From the NCBI GenBank assembly GCA_028752905.1, contig JAQNBH010000012.1, positions 20,115,545 to 20,179,544 on the forward strand: DNA of 64,000 bases, given 5' to 3'. Under the pieces are notes generated by a model. The model was not told the DNA's origin, did no database searches, and saw only the letters and a program-made list of their open reading frames with translations. The stretch comes from Cladorhizidae sp. MBARI D1340-BT2. Taxonomy: Eukaryota > Porifera > Demospongiae > Poecilosclerida > Cladorhizidae. Numbering within the stretch: the first letter of the stretch is position 1; the number at the start of each line of letters is the position of its first letter. Of the stretch, positions 23,501 to 37,620 are shown piece by piece. The position numbers and the translations under genes are program-made.

Positions 23501-26500
23501 TCTCTTGATACCAAACATCCGTATATTCTGCATACATAGAATCACAAGTTAGGTTTCTCTATGTGTTCTCTATCTTGATGCTAAACAGGTTAGCTTCATA
23601 GATTCTCCACACTTCACTGTATAAACTTGATATATAGCTATTAAGATAGGTCTCTCCCTGTGCTCTCTGTTGATATCAAACATCCATAATATTCTGCACA
23701 CTTCACTGTAATGGACTTGATATGATTCGAATGATAGGTTTCATTATGTGTTCTCTATCTTGATATTTGCCCTAATTTGGTCTATATGTTTCTCATTTTC
23801 CCCCAAAAAATCTTGTTATTTTGCCGTAAAGCTCATAACTTTTCTACACTTTACCCAAAAAAGATAATTTTTATATCACCGGATAGCCCTTCTAATTATC
23901 TGTCTTTTGTACGTGCCAAAATTTTGAGTACTCTAAGTATTAGCAAGTTATGGTGATTTGAAGTGGTAAGGTTTGCGATCTTTCCTGGCGTTTTCCAGTT
24001 GCCAAAGCGGTGGCCTGCCAGTGAAAAACCACTACATTTATTGATAATCTGTTGACATGTTGCAGATAAGGGCCTTCTCTATCAGTTGACAAAATCTGGG
24101 ACTTTGGTCTTGTTAATTAGGGCAGTTATGACATGTTAGCTTCGTAGATTATCCACACTTCACTGAATAGACTTGATGTATAGCTATTAAGATAGGACTC
24201 TCTAAGTGCTCTCTCTTGATACCAAACATCCATATATTCTGCACACTTCACTGTAATGGACTTGCAAGATAGGTATCTCTCAGTGTTCTCTATCTTGAGC
24301 TTAACATGTTAGCTTCATAGATTCTCCACACTTCACTGAATAGACTTGATATATAGCTCTAAAGGTAGGCCTCTCTCTGTTCTCTCTCTTGATACCAAAC
24401 ATCCGTATATTCTGCATACATAGAATCACAAGATAGGTTTCTCTATGTGTTCTCTATCTTGATGCTAAACAGGTTAGCTTCATAGATTCTCCACACTTCA
24501 CTGTATAAACTTGATATATAGCTATTAAGATAGGTCTCTCCCTGTGCTCTCTGTTGATATCAAACATCCATAATATTCTGCACACTTCACTGTAATGGAC
24601 TTGATATGATTCGAATGATAGGTTTCATTATGTGTTCTCTATCTTGATATTTGCCCTAATTTGGTCTATATGTTTCTCATTTCCCCCCCCAAAATCTTGT
24701 TATTTTGCCGTAAAGCTCATAACTTTTCTACACTTTACCCAAAAAAGAAATTTTTTATATCACCGGATAGCCCTTCTAATTATCTGTCTTTTGTACGTGC
24801 CAAAATTTTGACTACTCTAAGTATTAGCAAGTTATGGCGATTTGAAGTGGTAAGGTTTGCGATCTTTCCTGGCGTTTTCCAGTTGCCAAAGCGGTGGCCT
24901 GCCAGTGAAAAACCACTACATTTATTGATAATCTGTTGACATGTTGCAGATAAGGGCCTTCTCTATCAGTTGACAAAATCTGGGACTTTGGTCTTGTTAA
25001 TTAGGGCAGTTATGACATGTTAGCTTCGTAGATTATCCACACTTCACTGAATAGACTTGATGTATAGCTATTAAGATAGGACTCTCTAAGTGCTCTCTCT
25101 TGATACCAAACATCCATATATTCTGCACACTTCACTGTAATGGACTTGCAAGATAGGTATCTCTCAGTGTTCTCTATCTTGAGCTAAACATGTTAGCTTC
25201 ATAGATTCTCCACACTTCACTGAATAGACTTGATATAATTATAGCTCTAAAGGTAGGCCTCTCTCTGTTCTCTCTCTTGATACCAAACATCCGTATATTC
25301 TGCATACATAGAATCACAAGATAGGTTTCTCTATGTGTTCTCTATCTTGATGCTAAACAGGTTAGCTTCATAGATTCTCCACACTTCCCTGTATAAACTT
25401 GATATATAGCTATTAAGATAGGTCTCTCCCTGTGCTCTCTGTTGATATCAAACATCCATAATATTCTGCACACTTCACTGTAATGGACTTGATATGATTC
25501 GAATGATAGGTTTCATTATGTGTTCTCTATCTTGATATTTGCCCTAATTTGGTCTATATGTTTCTCATTTTCCCCCCAGAAATCTTGTTATTTTGCCGTA
25601 AAGCTCATAACTTTTCTACACTTTACCCCAAAAAGATAATTTTTATATCACCGGATAGCCCTTCTAATTATCTGTCTTTTGTACGTGCCAAAATTTTGAG
25701 TACTCTAAGTATTAGCAAGTTATGGTGATTTGAAGTGGTAAGGTTTGCGATCTTTCCTGGCGTTTTCCAGTTGCCAAAGCGGTGGCCTGCCAGTGAAAAA
25801 CCACTACATTTATTGATAATCTGTTGACATGTTGCAGATAAGGGCCTTCTCTATCAGTTGACAAAATCTGGGACTTTGGTCTTGTTAATTAGGGCAGTTA
25901 TGACATGTTAGCTTCGTAGATTATCCACACTTCACTGAATAGACTTGATGTATAGCTATTAAGATAGGACTCTCTAAGTGCTCTCTCTTGATACCAAACA
26001 TCCATATATTCTGTACACTTCACTGTAATGGACTTGCAAGATAGATATCTCTCAGTGTTCTCTATCTTGAGCTAAACATGTTAGCTTCATAGATTCTCCA
26101 CACTTCACTGAATAGACTTGATATATAGCTCTAAAGGTAGGCCTCTCTCTGTTCTCTCTCTTGATACCAAACATCCGTATATTCTGCATACATAGAATCA
26201 CAAGATAGGTTTCTCTATGTGTTCTCTATCTTGATGCTAAACAGGTTAGCTTCATAGATTCTCCACACTTCCCTGTATAAACTTGATATATAGCTATTAA
26301 GATAGGTCTCTCCCTGTGCTCTCTGTTGATATCAAACATCCATAATATTCTGCACACTTCACTGTAATGGACTTGATATTATTCGAATGATAGGTTTCAT
26401 TATGTGTTCTCTATCTTGATATTTGCCCTAATTTGGTCTATATGTTTCTCATTTTCCCCCCCAAAATCTTGTTATTTTGCCGTAAAGCTCATAACTTTTC

Positions 26501-29117
26501 TACACTTTACCCAAAAAAGATAATTTTTATATCACCGGATAGCCCTTCTAATTATTTGTCTTTTGTACATGCCAAAATTTTGAATACTCTAAGTATTAGC
26601 AAGTTATGGTGATTTGAAGTGGTAAGGTTTGCGATCTTTCCTGGCGTTTTCCAGTTGCCAAAGCGGTGGTCTGCCAGTGAAAAACCACTACATTTATTGA
26701 TAATCTGTTGACATGTTGCAGATAAGGGCCTTCTCTATCAGTTGACAAAATCTGGGACTTTGGTCTTGTTAATTAGGGCAGTTATGACATGTTAGCTTCG
26801 TAGATTATCCACACTTCACTGAATAGACTTGATGTATAGCTATTAAGATAGGACTCTCTAAGTGCTCTCTCTTGATACCAAACATCCATATATTCTGTAC
26901 ACTTCACTGTAATGGACTTGCAAGATAGGTATCTCTCAGTGTTCTCTATCTTGAGCTAAACATGTTAGCTTCATAGATTCTCCACACTTCACTGAATAGA
27001 CTTGATATATAGCTCTAAAGGTAGGCCTCTCTCTGTTCTCTCTCTTGATACCAAACATCCGTATATTCTGCATACATAGAATCACAAGATAGGTTTCTCT
27101 ATGTGTTCTCTATCTTGATGCTAAACAGGTTAGCTTCATAGATTCTCCACACTTCACTGTATAAACTTGATATATAGCTATTAAGATAGGTCTCTCCCTG
27201 TGCTCTCTGTTGATATCAAACATCCATAATATTCTGCACACTTCACTGTAATGGACTTGATATGATTCGAATGATAGGTTTCATTATGTGTTCTCTATCT
27301 TGATATTTGCCCTAATTTGGTCTATATGTTTCTCATTTCCCCCCCAAAAATCTTGTTATTTTGCCGTAAAGCTCATAACTTTTCTACACTTTACCCCAAA
27401 AAGATAATTTTTATATTACCGGATAGCCCTTCTAATTATCTGTCTTTTGTACATGCCAAAATTTTGAGTACTCTAAGTATTAGCAAGTTATGGTGATTTG
27501 AAGTGGTAAGGTTTGCGATCTTTCCTGGCGTTTTCCAGTTGCCAAAGCGGTGGCCTGCCAGTGAAAAACCACTACATTTATTGATAATCTGTTGACATGT
27601 TGCAGATAAGGGCCTTCTCTATCAGTTGACAAAATCTGGGACTTTGGTCTTGTTAATTAGGGCAGTTATGAATTGTACTCTTACTTGATGCTAAACATGT
27701 TAGCTTCGTAGATTATCCACACTTCACTGAATAGACTTGATGTATAGCTATTAAGATAGGACTCTCTAAGTGCTCTCTCTTGATACCAAACATCCATATA
27801 TTCTGCACACTTCACTGTAATGGACTTGCAAGATAGGTATCTCTCAGTGTTCTCTATCTTGAGCTAAACATGTTAGCTTCATAGATACTCCACACTTCAC
27901 TGAATAGACTTGATATATAGCTCTAAAGGTAGGCCTCTCTCTGTTCTCTCTCTTGATACCAAACATCCATATATTCTGCATACATAGAATCACAAGATAG
28001 GTTTCTCTATGTGTTCTCTATCTTGATGCTAAACAGGTTAGCTTCATAGATTCTCCACACTTTACTGTATAAACTTGATATATAGCTATTAAGATAGGTC
28101 TCTCCCTGTGCTCTCTGTTGATATCAAACATCCATAATATTCTGCACACTTCACTGTAATGGACTTGATATGATTTGAATGATAGGTTTCATTATGTGTT
28201 CTCTATCTTGATATTTGCCCTAATTTGGTCTATATGTTTCTCATTTTCCCCCCAAAAATATTGTTATTTTGCCGTAAAGCTCATAACTTTTCTACACTTT
28301 ACCCAAAAAAGATAATTTTTATATCACCAGATAGCCCTTCTAATTATCTGTCTTTTGTACGTGCCAAAATTTTGAGTACTCTAAGTATTAGCAAGTTATG
28401 GTGATTTGAAGTGGTAAGGTTTGCGATCTTTCCTGGCGTTTTCCAGTTGCCAAAGCGGTGGCCTGCCAGTGAAAAACCACTACATTTATTGATAATCTGT
28501 TGAGATGTTGCAGATAAGGGCCTTCTCTATCAGTTGACAAAATCTGGGACTTTGGTCTTGTTAATTAGGGCAGTTATGAATTGTACTCTTACTTGATGCT
28601 AAACATGTTAGCTTCGTAGATTATCCACACTTCACTGAATAGACTTGATGTATAGCTATTAAGATAGGACTCTCTAAGTGCTCTCTCTTGATACCAAACA
28701 TCCATATATTCTGCACACTTCACTGTAATGGACTTGCAAGATAGGTATCTCTCAGTGTTCTCTATCTTGAGCTAAACATGTTAGCTTCATAGATTCTCCA
28801 CACTTCACTGAATAGACTTGATATATAGCTCTAAAGGTAGGCCTCTCTCTGTTCTCTCTCTTGATACCAAACATCCGTATATTCTGCATACATAGAATCA
28901 CAAGATAGGTTTCTCTATGTGTTCTCTATCTTGATGCTAAACAGGTTAGCTTCATAGATTCTCCACACTTCCCTGTATAAACTTGATATATAGCTATTAA
29001 GATAGGTCTCTCCCTGTGCTCTCTGTTGATATCAAACATCCATAATATTCTGCACACTTCACTGTAATGGACTTGATATGATTCGAATGATAGGTTTCAT
29101 TATGTGTTCTCTATCTT

Positions 29118-29803
29118 TATTTTTTCTTTTCTTTTTTAAACAATTTTAATATATATATATATAAACAGAATAACAAACAAACATTAACAAACAACAACAA
29201 ACAAACATTAAAACAAAAAATCTTAATACACTACTTATAAAAAATAATCGTCATTACAACTAAAGCTGGTGCCCAGCACAGCTGCAGTGTTACCTCGCTG
29301 CACGGCTACTGCAATCCGCTGGGAAAGGAAAAAGGAGGAGCGGGGATCATCCGTTTCCTGTTTGAGACGGTTGCCCAAATCTGAAAAGAAAAGACCTGCA
29401 GACTTGCCAAATGAACCAGCCGTCTCGATTCCAATTGGCACAAAAAAATGGGAGACAGCCAAAGAGGAGTATTTTATTCTCTTACGGTATTCGGCATTGC
29501 TTGCCACCGAGCCAGGGCCATCAGAAGACAAGGAGGCGTAGGAGGGAGCGAAGGTGTCTACAATTGTAGCGTCCCATACCAAAATACGCCCATTTTTCCA
29601 GGGAATGACGGAAGCCCCATCCGGACGCTTACCATCAGAACGTGACAAGCCCGGAGGCTCCAGGTGCGAGGGAACCTTGATGGCTGCCAAGGATCGCCGG
29701 ATGATCTCATTCACTTCCCCGTGTCTGGAATGACGCCCTTGGCTGTACTTACAACTGAGGCCGTGTGTGCCGTACTTGTCAACATTAAGACCACACAAAT
29801 GAC
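29118..29803 (-). mobile_element. Retrotransposon remnant, copy 4
   Basis: It is 686 bp with the same junctions and the copy 2 haplotype. The satellite just after it (CATTTCCCCCCCAAAAATTT) also matches the flank of copy 2, so the pair was duplicated together with its surroundings. Confidence 0.75.
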
Positions 29804-29804
29804 A
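29235..29804 (-). pseudogene. Zinc knuckle + probable RLE fragment, copy 4
   Basis: The frame is open to the TAA at 29235-29237; N5, H26, P152; translation identical to copy 2. No ATG is present. Confidence 0.63.
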
Positions 29805-32800
29805 TTTGCCCTAATTTGGTCTATATGTTTCTCATTTCCCCCCCAAAAATTTTGTTATTTTGCCGTAAAGCTCATAACTTTTCTACACTTTACCCAAAAA
29901 AGAAATTTTTTATATCACCGGATAGCCCTTCTAATTATCTGTCTTTTGTACGTGCCAAAATTTTGAGTACTCTAAGTATTAGCAAGTTATGGTGATTTGA
30001 AGTGGTAAGGTTTGCGATCTTTCCTGGCGTTTTCCAGTTGCCAAAGCGGTGGCCTGCCAGTGAAAAACCACTACATTTATTGATAATCTGTTGACATGTT
30101 GCAGATAAGGGCCTTCTCTATCAGTTGACAAAATCTGGGACTTTGGTCTTGTTAATTAGGGCAGTTATGACATGTTAGCTTCGTAGATTATCCACACTTC
30201 ACTGAATAGACTTGATGTATAGCTATTAAGATAGGACTCTCTAAGTGCTCTCTCTTGATACCAAACATCCATATATTCTGCACACTTCACTGTAATGGAC
30301 TTGCAAGATAGGTATCTCTCAGTGTTCTCTATCTTGAGCTAAACATGTTAGCTTCATAGATTCTCCACACTTCACTGAATAGACTTGATATAATTATAGC
30401 TCTAAAGGTAGGCCTCTCTCTGTTCTCTCTCTTGATACCAAACATCCGTATATTCTGCATACATAGAATCACAAGATAGGTTTCTCTATGTGTTCTCTAT
30501 CTTGATGCTAAACAGGTTAGCTTCATAGATTCTCCACACTTCACTGTATAAACTTGATATATAGCTATTAAGATAGGTCTCTCCCTGTGCTCTCTGTTGA
30601 TATCAAACATCCATAATATTCTGCACACTTCACTGTAATGGACTTGATATGATTCGAATGATAGGTTTCATTATGTGTTCTCTATCTTGATATTTGCCCT
30701 AATTTGGTCTATATGTTTCTCAATTTTTCCCCAAAAATCTTGTTATTTTGCCGTAAAGCTCATAACATTTCAACACTTTACCCAAAAAAGATAATATTTA
30801 TATCACCGGATAGCCCTTCTAATTATCTGTCTTTTGTAAGTGCCAAAATTTTTGAGTACTCTAAGTATTAGCAAGTTATGGTGATTTGAAGTGGTAAGGT
30901 TTGCGATCTTTCCTGGCGTTTTCCAGTTGCCAAAGCGGTGGCCTGCCAGTGAAAAACCACTACATTTATTGATAATCTGTTGACATGTTGCAGATAAGGG
31001 CCTTCTCTATCAGTTGACAAAATCTGGGACTTTGGTCTTGTTAATTAGGGCAGTTATGACATGTTAGCTTCGTAGATTATCCACACTTCACTGAATAGAC
31101 TTGATGTATAGCTATTAAGATAGGACTCTCTAAGTGCTCTCTCTTGATACCAAACATCCATATATTCTGCACACTTCACTGTAATGGACTTGCAAGATAG
31201 GTATCTCTCAGTGTTCTCTATCTTGAGCTAAACATGTTAGCTTCATAGATTCTCCACACTTCACTGAATAGACTTGATATATAGCTCTAAAGGTAGGCCT
31301 CTCTCTGTTCTCTCTCTTGATACCAAACATCCGTATATTCTGCATACATAGAATCACAAGATAGGTTTCTCTATGTGTTCTCTATCTTGATGCTAAACAG
31401 GTTAGCTTCATAGATTCTCCACACTTCACTGTATAAACTTGATATATAGCTATTAAGATAGGTCTCTCCCTGTGCTCTCTGTTGATATCAAACATCCATA
31501 ATATTCTGCACACTTCACTGTAATGGACTTGATATGATTCGAATGATAGGTTTCATTATGTGTTCTCTATCTTGATATTTGCCCTAATTTGGTCTATATG
31601 TTTCTCATTTTCCCCCCCAAAATCTTGTTATTTTGCCGTAAAGCTCATAACTTTTCTACACTTTACCCAAAAAAGAAATTTTTTATATCACCGGATAGCC
31701 CTTCTAATTATCTGTCTTTTGTACGTGCCAAAATTTTGACTACTCTAAGTATTAGCAAGTTATGGCGATTTGAAGTGGTAAGGTTTGCGATCTTTCCTGG
31801 CGTTTTCCAGTTGCCAAAGCGGTGGCCTGCCAGTGAAAAACCACTACATTTATTGATAATCTGTTGACATGTTGCAGATAAGGGCCTTCTCTATCAGTTG
31901 ACAAAATCTGGGACTTTGGTCTTGTTAATTAGGGCAGTTATGACATGTTAGCTTCGTAGATTATCCACACTTCACTGAATAGACTTGATGTATAGCTATT
32001 AAGATAGGACTCTCTAAGTGCTCTCTCTTGATACCAAACATCCATATATTCTGCACACTTCACTGTAATGGACTTGCAAGATAGGTATCTCTCAGTGTTC
32101 TCTATCTTGAGCTAAACATGTTAGCTTCATAGATTCTCCACACTTCACTGAATAGACTTGATATAATTATAGCTCTAAAGGTAGGCCTCTCTCTGTTCTC
32201 TCTCTTGATACCAAACATCCGTATATTCTGCATACATAGAATCACAAGATAGGTTTCTCTATGTGTTCTCTATCTTGATGCTAAACAGGTTAGCTTCATA
32301 GATTCTCCACACTTCCCTGTATAAACTTGATATATAGCTATTAAGATAGGTCTCTCCCTGTGCTCTCTGTTGATATCAAACATCCATAATATTCTGCACA
32401 CTTCACTGTAATGGACTTGATATGATTCGAATGATAGGTTTCATTATGTGTTCTCTATCTTGATATTTGCCCTAATTTGGTCTATATGTTTCTCATTTTT
32501 CCCCCAGAAATCTTGTTATTTTGCCGTAAAGCTCATAACTTTTCTACACTTTACCCCAAAAAGATAATTTTTATATCACCGGATAGCCCTTCTAATTATC
32601 TGTCTTTTGTACGTGCCAAAATTTTGAGTACTCTAAGTATTAGCAAGTTATGGTGATTTGAAGTGGTAAGGTTTGCGATCTTTCCTGGCGTTTTCCAGTT
32701 GCCAAAGCGGTGGCCTGCCAGTGAAAAACCACTACATTTATTGATAATCTGTTGACATGTTGCAGATAAGGGCCTTCTCTATCAGTTGACAAAATCTGGG

Positions 32801-35800
32801 ACTTTGGTCTTGTTAATTAGGGCAGTTATGACATGTTAGCTTCGTAGATTATCCACACTTCACTGAATAGACTTGATGTATAGCTATTAAGATAGGACTC
32901 TCTAAGTGCTCTTTCTTAATACCAAACATCCATATATTCTGCACACTTCACTGTAATGGACTTGCAAGATAGATATCTCTCAGTGTTCTCTATCTTGAGC
33001 TAAACATGTTAGGTTCATAGATTCTCCACACTTCACTGAATAGACTTGATATAATTATAGCTCTAAAGGTAGGCCTCTCTCTGTTCTCTCTCTTGATACC
33101 AAACATCCGTATATTCTGCATACATAGAATCACAAGATAGGTTTCTCTATGTGTTCTCTATCTTGATGCTAAACAGGTTAGCTTCATAGATTCTCCACAC
33201 TTCCCTGTATAAACTTGATATATAGCTATTAAGATAGGTCTCTCCCTGTGCTCTCTGTTGATATCAAACATCCATAATATTCTGCACACTTCACTGTAAT
33301 GGACTTGATATGATTCGAATGATAGGTTTCATTATGTGTTCTCTATCTTGATATTTGCCCTAATTTGGTCTATATGTTTCTCATTTTCCCCCCAGAAATC
33401 TTGTTATTTTGCCGTAAAGCTCATAACTTTTCTACACTTTACCCAAAAAAGATAATTTTTATATCACCGGATAGCCCTTCTAATTATCTGTCTTTTGTAC
33501 GTGCCAAAATTTTGAGTACTCTAAGTATTAGCAAGTTATGGTGATTTGAAGTGGTAAGGTTTGCGATCTTTCCTGGCGTTTTCCAGTTGCCAAAGCGGTG
33601 GCCTGCCAGTGAAAAACCACTACATTTATTGATAATCTGTTGACATGTTGCAGATAAGGGCCTTCTCTATCAGTTGACAAAATCTGGGACTTTGGTCTTG
33701 TTAATTAGGGCAGTTATGACATGTTAGCTTCGTAGATTATCCACACTTCACTGAATAGACTTGATGTATAGCTATTAAGATAGGACTCTCTAAGTGCTCT
33801 CTCTTGATACCAAACATCCATATATTCTGCACACTTCACTGTAATGGACTTGCAAGATAGGTATCTCTCAGTGTTCTCTATCTTGAGCTAAACATGTTAG
33901 CTTCATAGATTCTCCACACTTCACTGAATAGACTTGATATATAGCTCTTAAGGTAGGCCTCTCTCTGTTCTCTCTCTTGATACCAAACATCCGTATATTC
34001 TGCATACATAGAATCACAAGATAGGGTTCTCTATGTGTTCTCTATCTTGATGCTAAACAGGTTAGCTTCATAGATTCTCCACACTTCCCTGTATAAACTT
34101 GATATATAGCTATTAAGATAGGTCTCTCCCTGTGCTCTCTGTTGATATCAAACATCCATAATATTCTGCACACTTCACTGTAATGGACTTGATATTATTC
34201 GAATGATAGGTTTCATTATGTGTTCTCTATCTTGATATTTGCCCTAATTTGGTCTATATGTTTCTCATTTTCCCCCCCAAAATCTTGTTATTTTGCCGTA
34301 AAGCTCATAACTTTTCTACACTTTACCCCAAAAAGATAATTTTTATATCACCGGATAGCCCTTCTAATTATTTGTCTTTTGTACATGCCAAAATTTTGAG
34401 TACTCTAAGTATTAGCAAGTTATGGTGATTTGAAGTGGTAAGGTTTGCGATCTTTCCTGGCGTTTTCCAGTTGCCAAAGCGGTGGCCTGCCAGTGAAAAA
34501 CCACTACATTTATTGATAATCTGTTGACATGTTGCAGATAAGGGCCTTCTCTATCAGTTGACAAAATCTGGGACTTTGGTCTTGTTAATTAGGGCAGTTA
34601 TGACATGTTAGCTTCGTAGATTATCCACACTTCACTGAATAGACTTGATGTATAGCTATTAAGATAGGACTCTCTAAGTGCTCTCTCTTGATACCAAACA
34701 TCCATATATTCTGTACACTTCACTGTAATGGACTTGCAAGATAGGTATCTCTCAGTGTTCTCTATCTTGAGCTAAACATGTTAGCTTCATAGATTCTCCA
34801 CACTTCACTGAATAGACTTGATATATAGCTCTAAAGGTAGGCCTCTTTCTGTTCTCTCTCTTGATACCAAACATCCGTATATTCTGCATACATAGAATCA
34901 CAAGATAGGTTTCTCTATGTGTTCTCTATCTTGATGCTAAACAGGTTAGCTTCATAGATTCTCCACACTTCACTGTATAAACTTGATATATAGCTATTAA
35001 GATAGGTCTCTCCCTGTGCTCTCTGTTGATATCAAACATCCATAATATTCTGCACACTTCACTGTAATGGACTTGATATGATTCGAATGATAGGTTTCAT
35101 TATGTGTTCTCTATCTTGATATTTGCCCTAATTTGGTCTATATGTTTCTCATTTTCCCCCCAAAAATCTTGTTATTTTGCCGTAAAGCTCATAACTTTTC
35201 TACACTTTACCCCAAAAAGATAATTTTTATATTACCGGATAGCCCTTCTAATTATCTGTCTTTTGTACGTGCCAAAATTTTGAGTACTCTAAGTATTAGC
35301 AAGTTATGGTGATTTGAAGTGGTAAAGTTTGCGATCTTTCCTGGCGTTTTCCAGTTGCCAAAGCGGTGGCCTGCCAGTGAAAAACCACTACATTTATTGA
35401 TAATCTGTTGACATGTTGCAGATAAGGGCCTTCTCTATCAGTTGACAAAATCTGGGACTTTGGTCTTGCTAATTAGGGCAGTTATGAATTGTACTCTTAC
35501 TTGATGCTAAACATGTTAGCTTCGTAGATTATCCACACTTCACTGAATAGACTTGATGTATAGCTATTAAGATAGGACTCTCTAAGTGCTCTCTCTTGAT
35601 ACCAAACATCCATATATTCTGCACACTTCACTGTAATGGACTTGCAAGATAGGTATCTCTCAGTGTTCTCTATCTTGAGCTAAACATGTTAGCTTCATAG
35701 ATACTCCACACTTCACTGAATAGACTTGATATATAGCTCTAAAGGTAGGCCTCTCTCTGTTCTCTCTCTTGATACCAAACATCCGTATATTCTGCATACA

Positions 35801-36933
35801 TAGAATCACAAGATAGGTTTCTCTATGTGTTCTCTATCTTGATGCTAAACAGGTTAGCTTCATAGATTCTCCACACTTTACTGTATAAACTTGATATATA
35901 GCTATTAAGATAGGTCTCTCCCTGTGCTCTCTGTTGATATCAAACATCCATAATATTCTGCATACTTCACTGTAATGGACTTGATATGATTCGAATGATA
36001 GGTTTCATTATGTGTTCTCTATCTTGATATTTGCCCTAATTTGGTCTATATGTTTCTCATTTTCCCCCCAAAAATCTTGTTATTTTGCCGTAAAGCTCAT
36101 AACTTTTCTACACTTTACCCAAAAAAGATAATTTTTATATCACCGGATAGCCCTTCTAATTATCTGTCTTTTGTACGTGCCAAAATTTTGAGTACTCTAA
36201 GTATTAGCAAGTTATGGTGATTTGAAGTGGTAAGGTTTGCGATCTTTCCTGGCGTTTTCCAGTTGCCAAAGCGGTGGCCTGCCAGTGAAAAACCACTACA
36301 TTTATTGATAATCTGTTGAGATGTTGCAGATAAGGGCCTTCTCTATCAGTTGACAAAATCTGGGACTTTGGTCTTGTTAATTAGGGCAGTTATGAATTGT
36401 ACTCTTACTTGATGCTAAACATGTTAGCTTCGTAGATTATCCACACTTCACTGAATAGACTTGATGTATAGCTATTAAGATAGGACTCTCTAAGTGCTCT
36501 CTCTTGATACCAAACATCCATATATTCTGCACACTTCACTGTAATGGACTTGCAAGATAGGTATCTCTCAGTGTTCTCTATCTTGAGCTAAACATGTTAG
36601 CTTCATAGATTCTCCACACTTCACTGAATAGACTTGATATATAGCTCTAAAGGTAGGCCTCTCTCTGTTCTCTCTCTTGATACCAAACATCCGTATATTC
36701 TGCATACATAGAATCACAAGATAGGTTTCTCTATGTGTTCTCTATCTTGATGCTAAACAGGTTAGCTTCATAGATTCTCCACACTTCCCTGTATAAACTT
36801 GATATATAGCTATTAAGATAGGTCTCTCCCTGTGCTCTCTGTTGATATCAAACATCCATAATATTCTGCACACTTCACTGTAATGGACTTGATATGATTC
36901 GAATGATAGGTTTCATTATGTGTTCTCTATCTT

Positions 36934-37619
36934 TATTTTTTCTTTTCTTTTTTAAACAATTTTAATATATATATATATAAACAGAATAACAAACAAACAT
37001 TAACAAACAACAACAAACAAACATTAAAACAAAAAATCTTAATACACTACTTATAAAAAATAATCGTCATTACAACTAAAGCTGGTGCCCAGCACAGCTG
37101 CAGTGTTACCTCGCTGCACGGCTACTGCAATCCGCTGGGAAAGGAAAAAGGAGGAGCGGGGATCATCCGTTTCCTGTTTGAGACGGTTGCCCAAATCTGA
37201 AAAGAAAAGACCTGCAGACTTGCCAAATGAACCAGCCGTCTCGATTCCAATTGGCACAAAAAAATGGGAGACAGCCAAAGAGGAGTATTTTATTCTCTTA
37301 CGGTATTCGGCATTGCTTGCCACCGAGCCAGGGCCATCAGAAGACAAGGAGGCGTAGGAGGGAGCGAAGGTGTCTACAATTGTAGCGTCCCATACCAAAA
37401 TACGCCCATTTTTCCAGGGAATGACGGAAGCCCCATCCGGACGCTTACCATCAGAACGTGACAAGCCCGGAGGCTCCAGGTGCGAGGGAACCTTGATGGC
37501 TGCCAAGGATCGCCGGATGATCTCATTCACTTCCCCGTGTCTGGAATGACGCCCTTGGCTGTACTTACAACTGAGGCCGTGTGTGCCGTACTTGTCAACA
37601 TTAAGACCACACAAATGAC
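36934..37619 (-). mobile_element. Retrotransposon remnant, copy 5
   Basis: It is 686 bp with the same junctions and the copy 2 haplotype. It closes beta-2 and opens a very short higher-order unit. By position in the alpha/beta alternation it would be expected to carry the copy 1/3 haplotype but does not, so a conversion or exchange occurred between the two lineages here. Confidence 0.75.
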
Positions 37620-37620
37620 A
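37051..37620 (-). pseudogene. Zinc knuckle + probable RLE fragment, copy 5
   Basis: The frame is open to the TAA at 37051-37053; N5, H26, P152; no ATG. Its downstream satellite reads CCCCCCAAATTTTTTG, as after copies 1 and 3, although its coding haplotype is that of copies 2 and 4: a mosaic. Confidence 0.63.

Larger units (their letters stand above)
20584..29805. repeat. Higher-order unit alpha-2 (9,222 bp)
   Basis: Anchors are 20584, 21095, 22000, 22885, 23767, 24651, 25539, 26423, 27307 and 28215. It begins with the same 511-bp deleted monomer as alpha-1 and follows the same order of length variants. It lacks the 1731-bp duplication and has one extra 884-bp monomer (23767-24650, marked by GAGCTTAACATG near 24298). 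Confidence 0.88.
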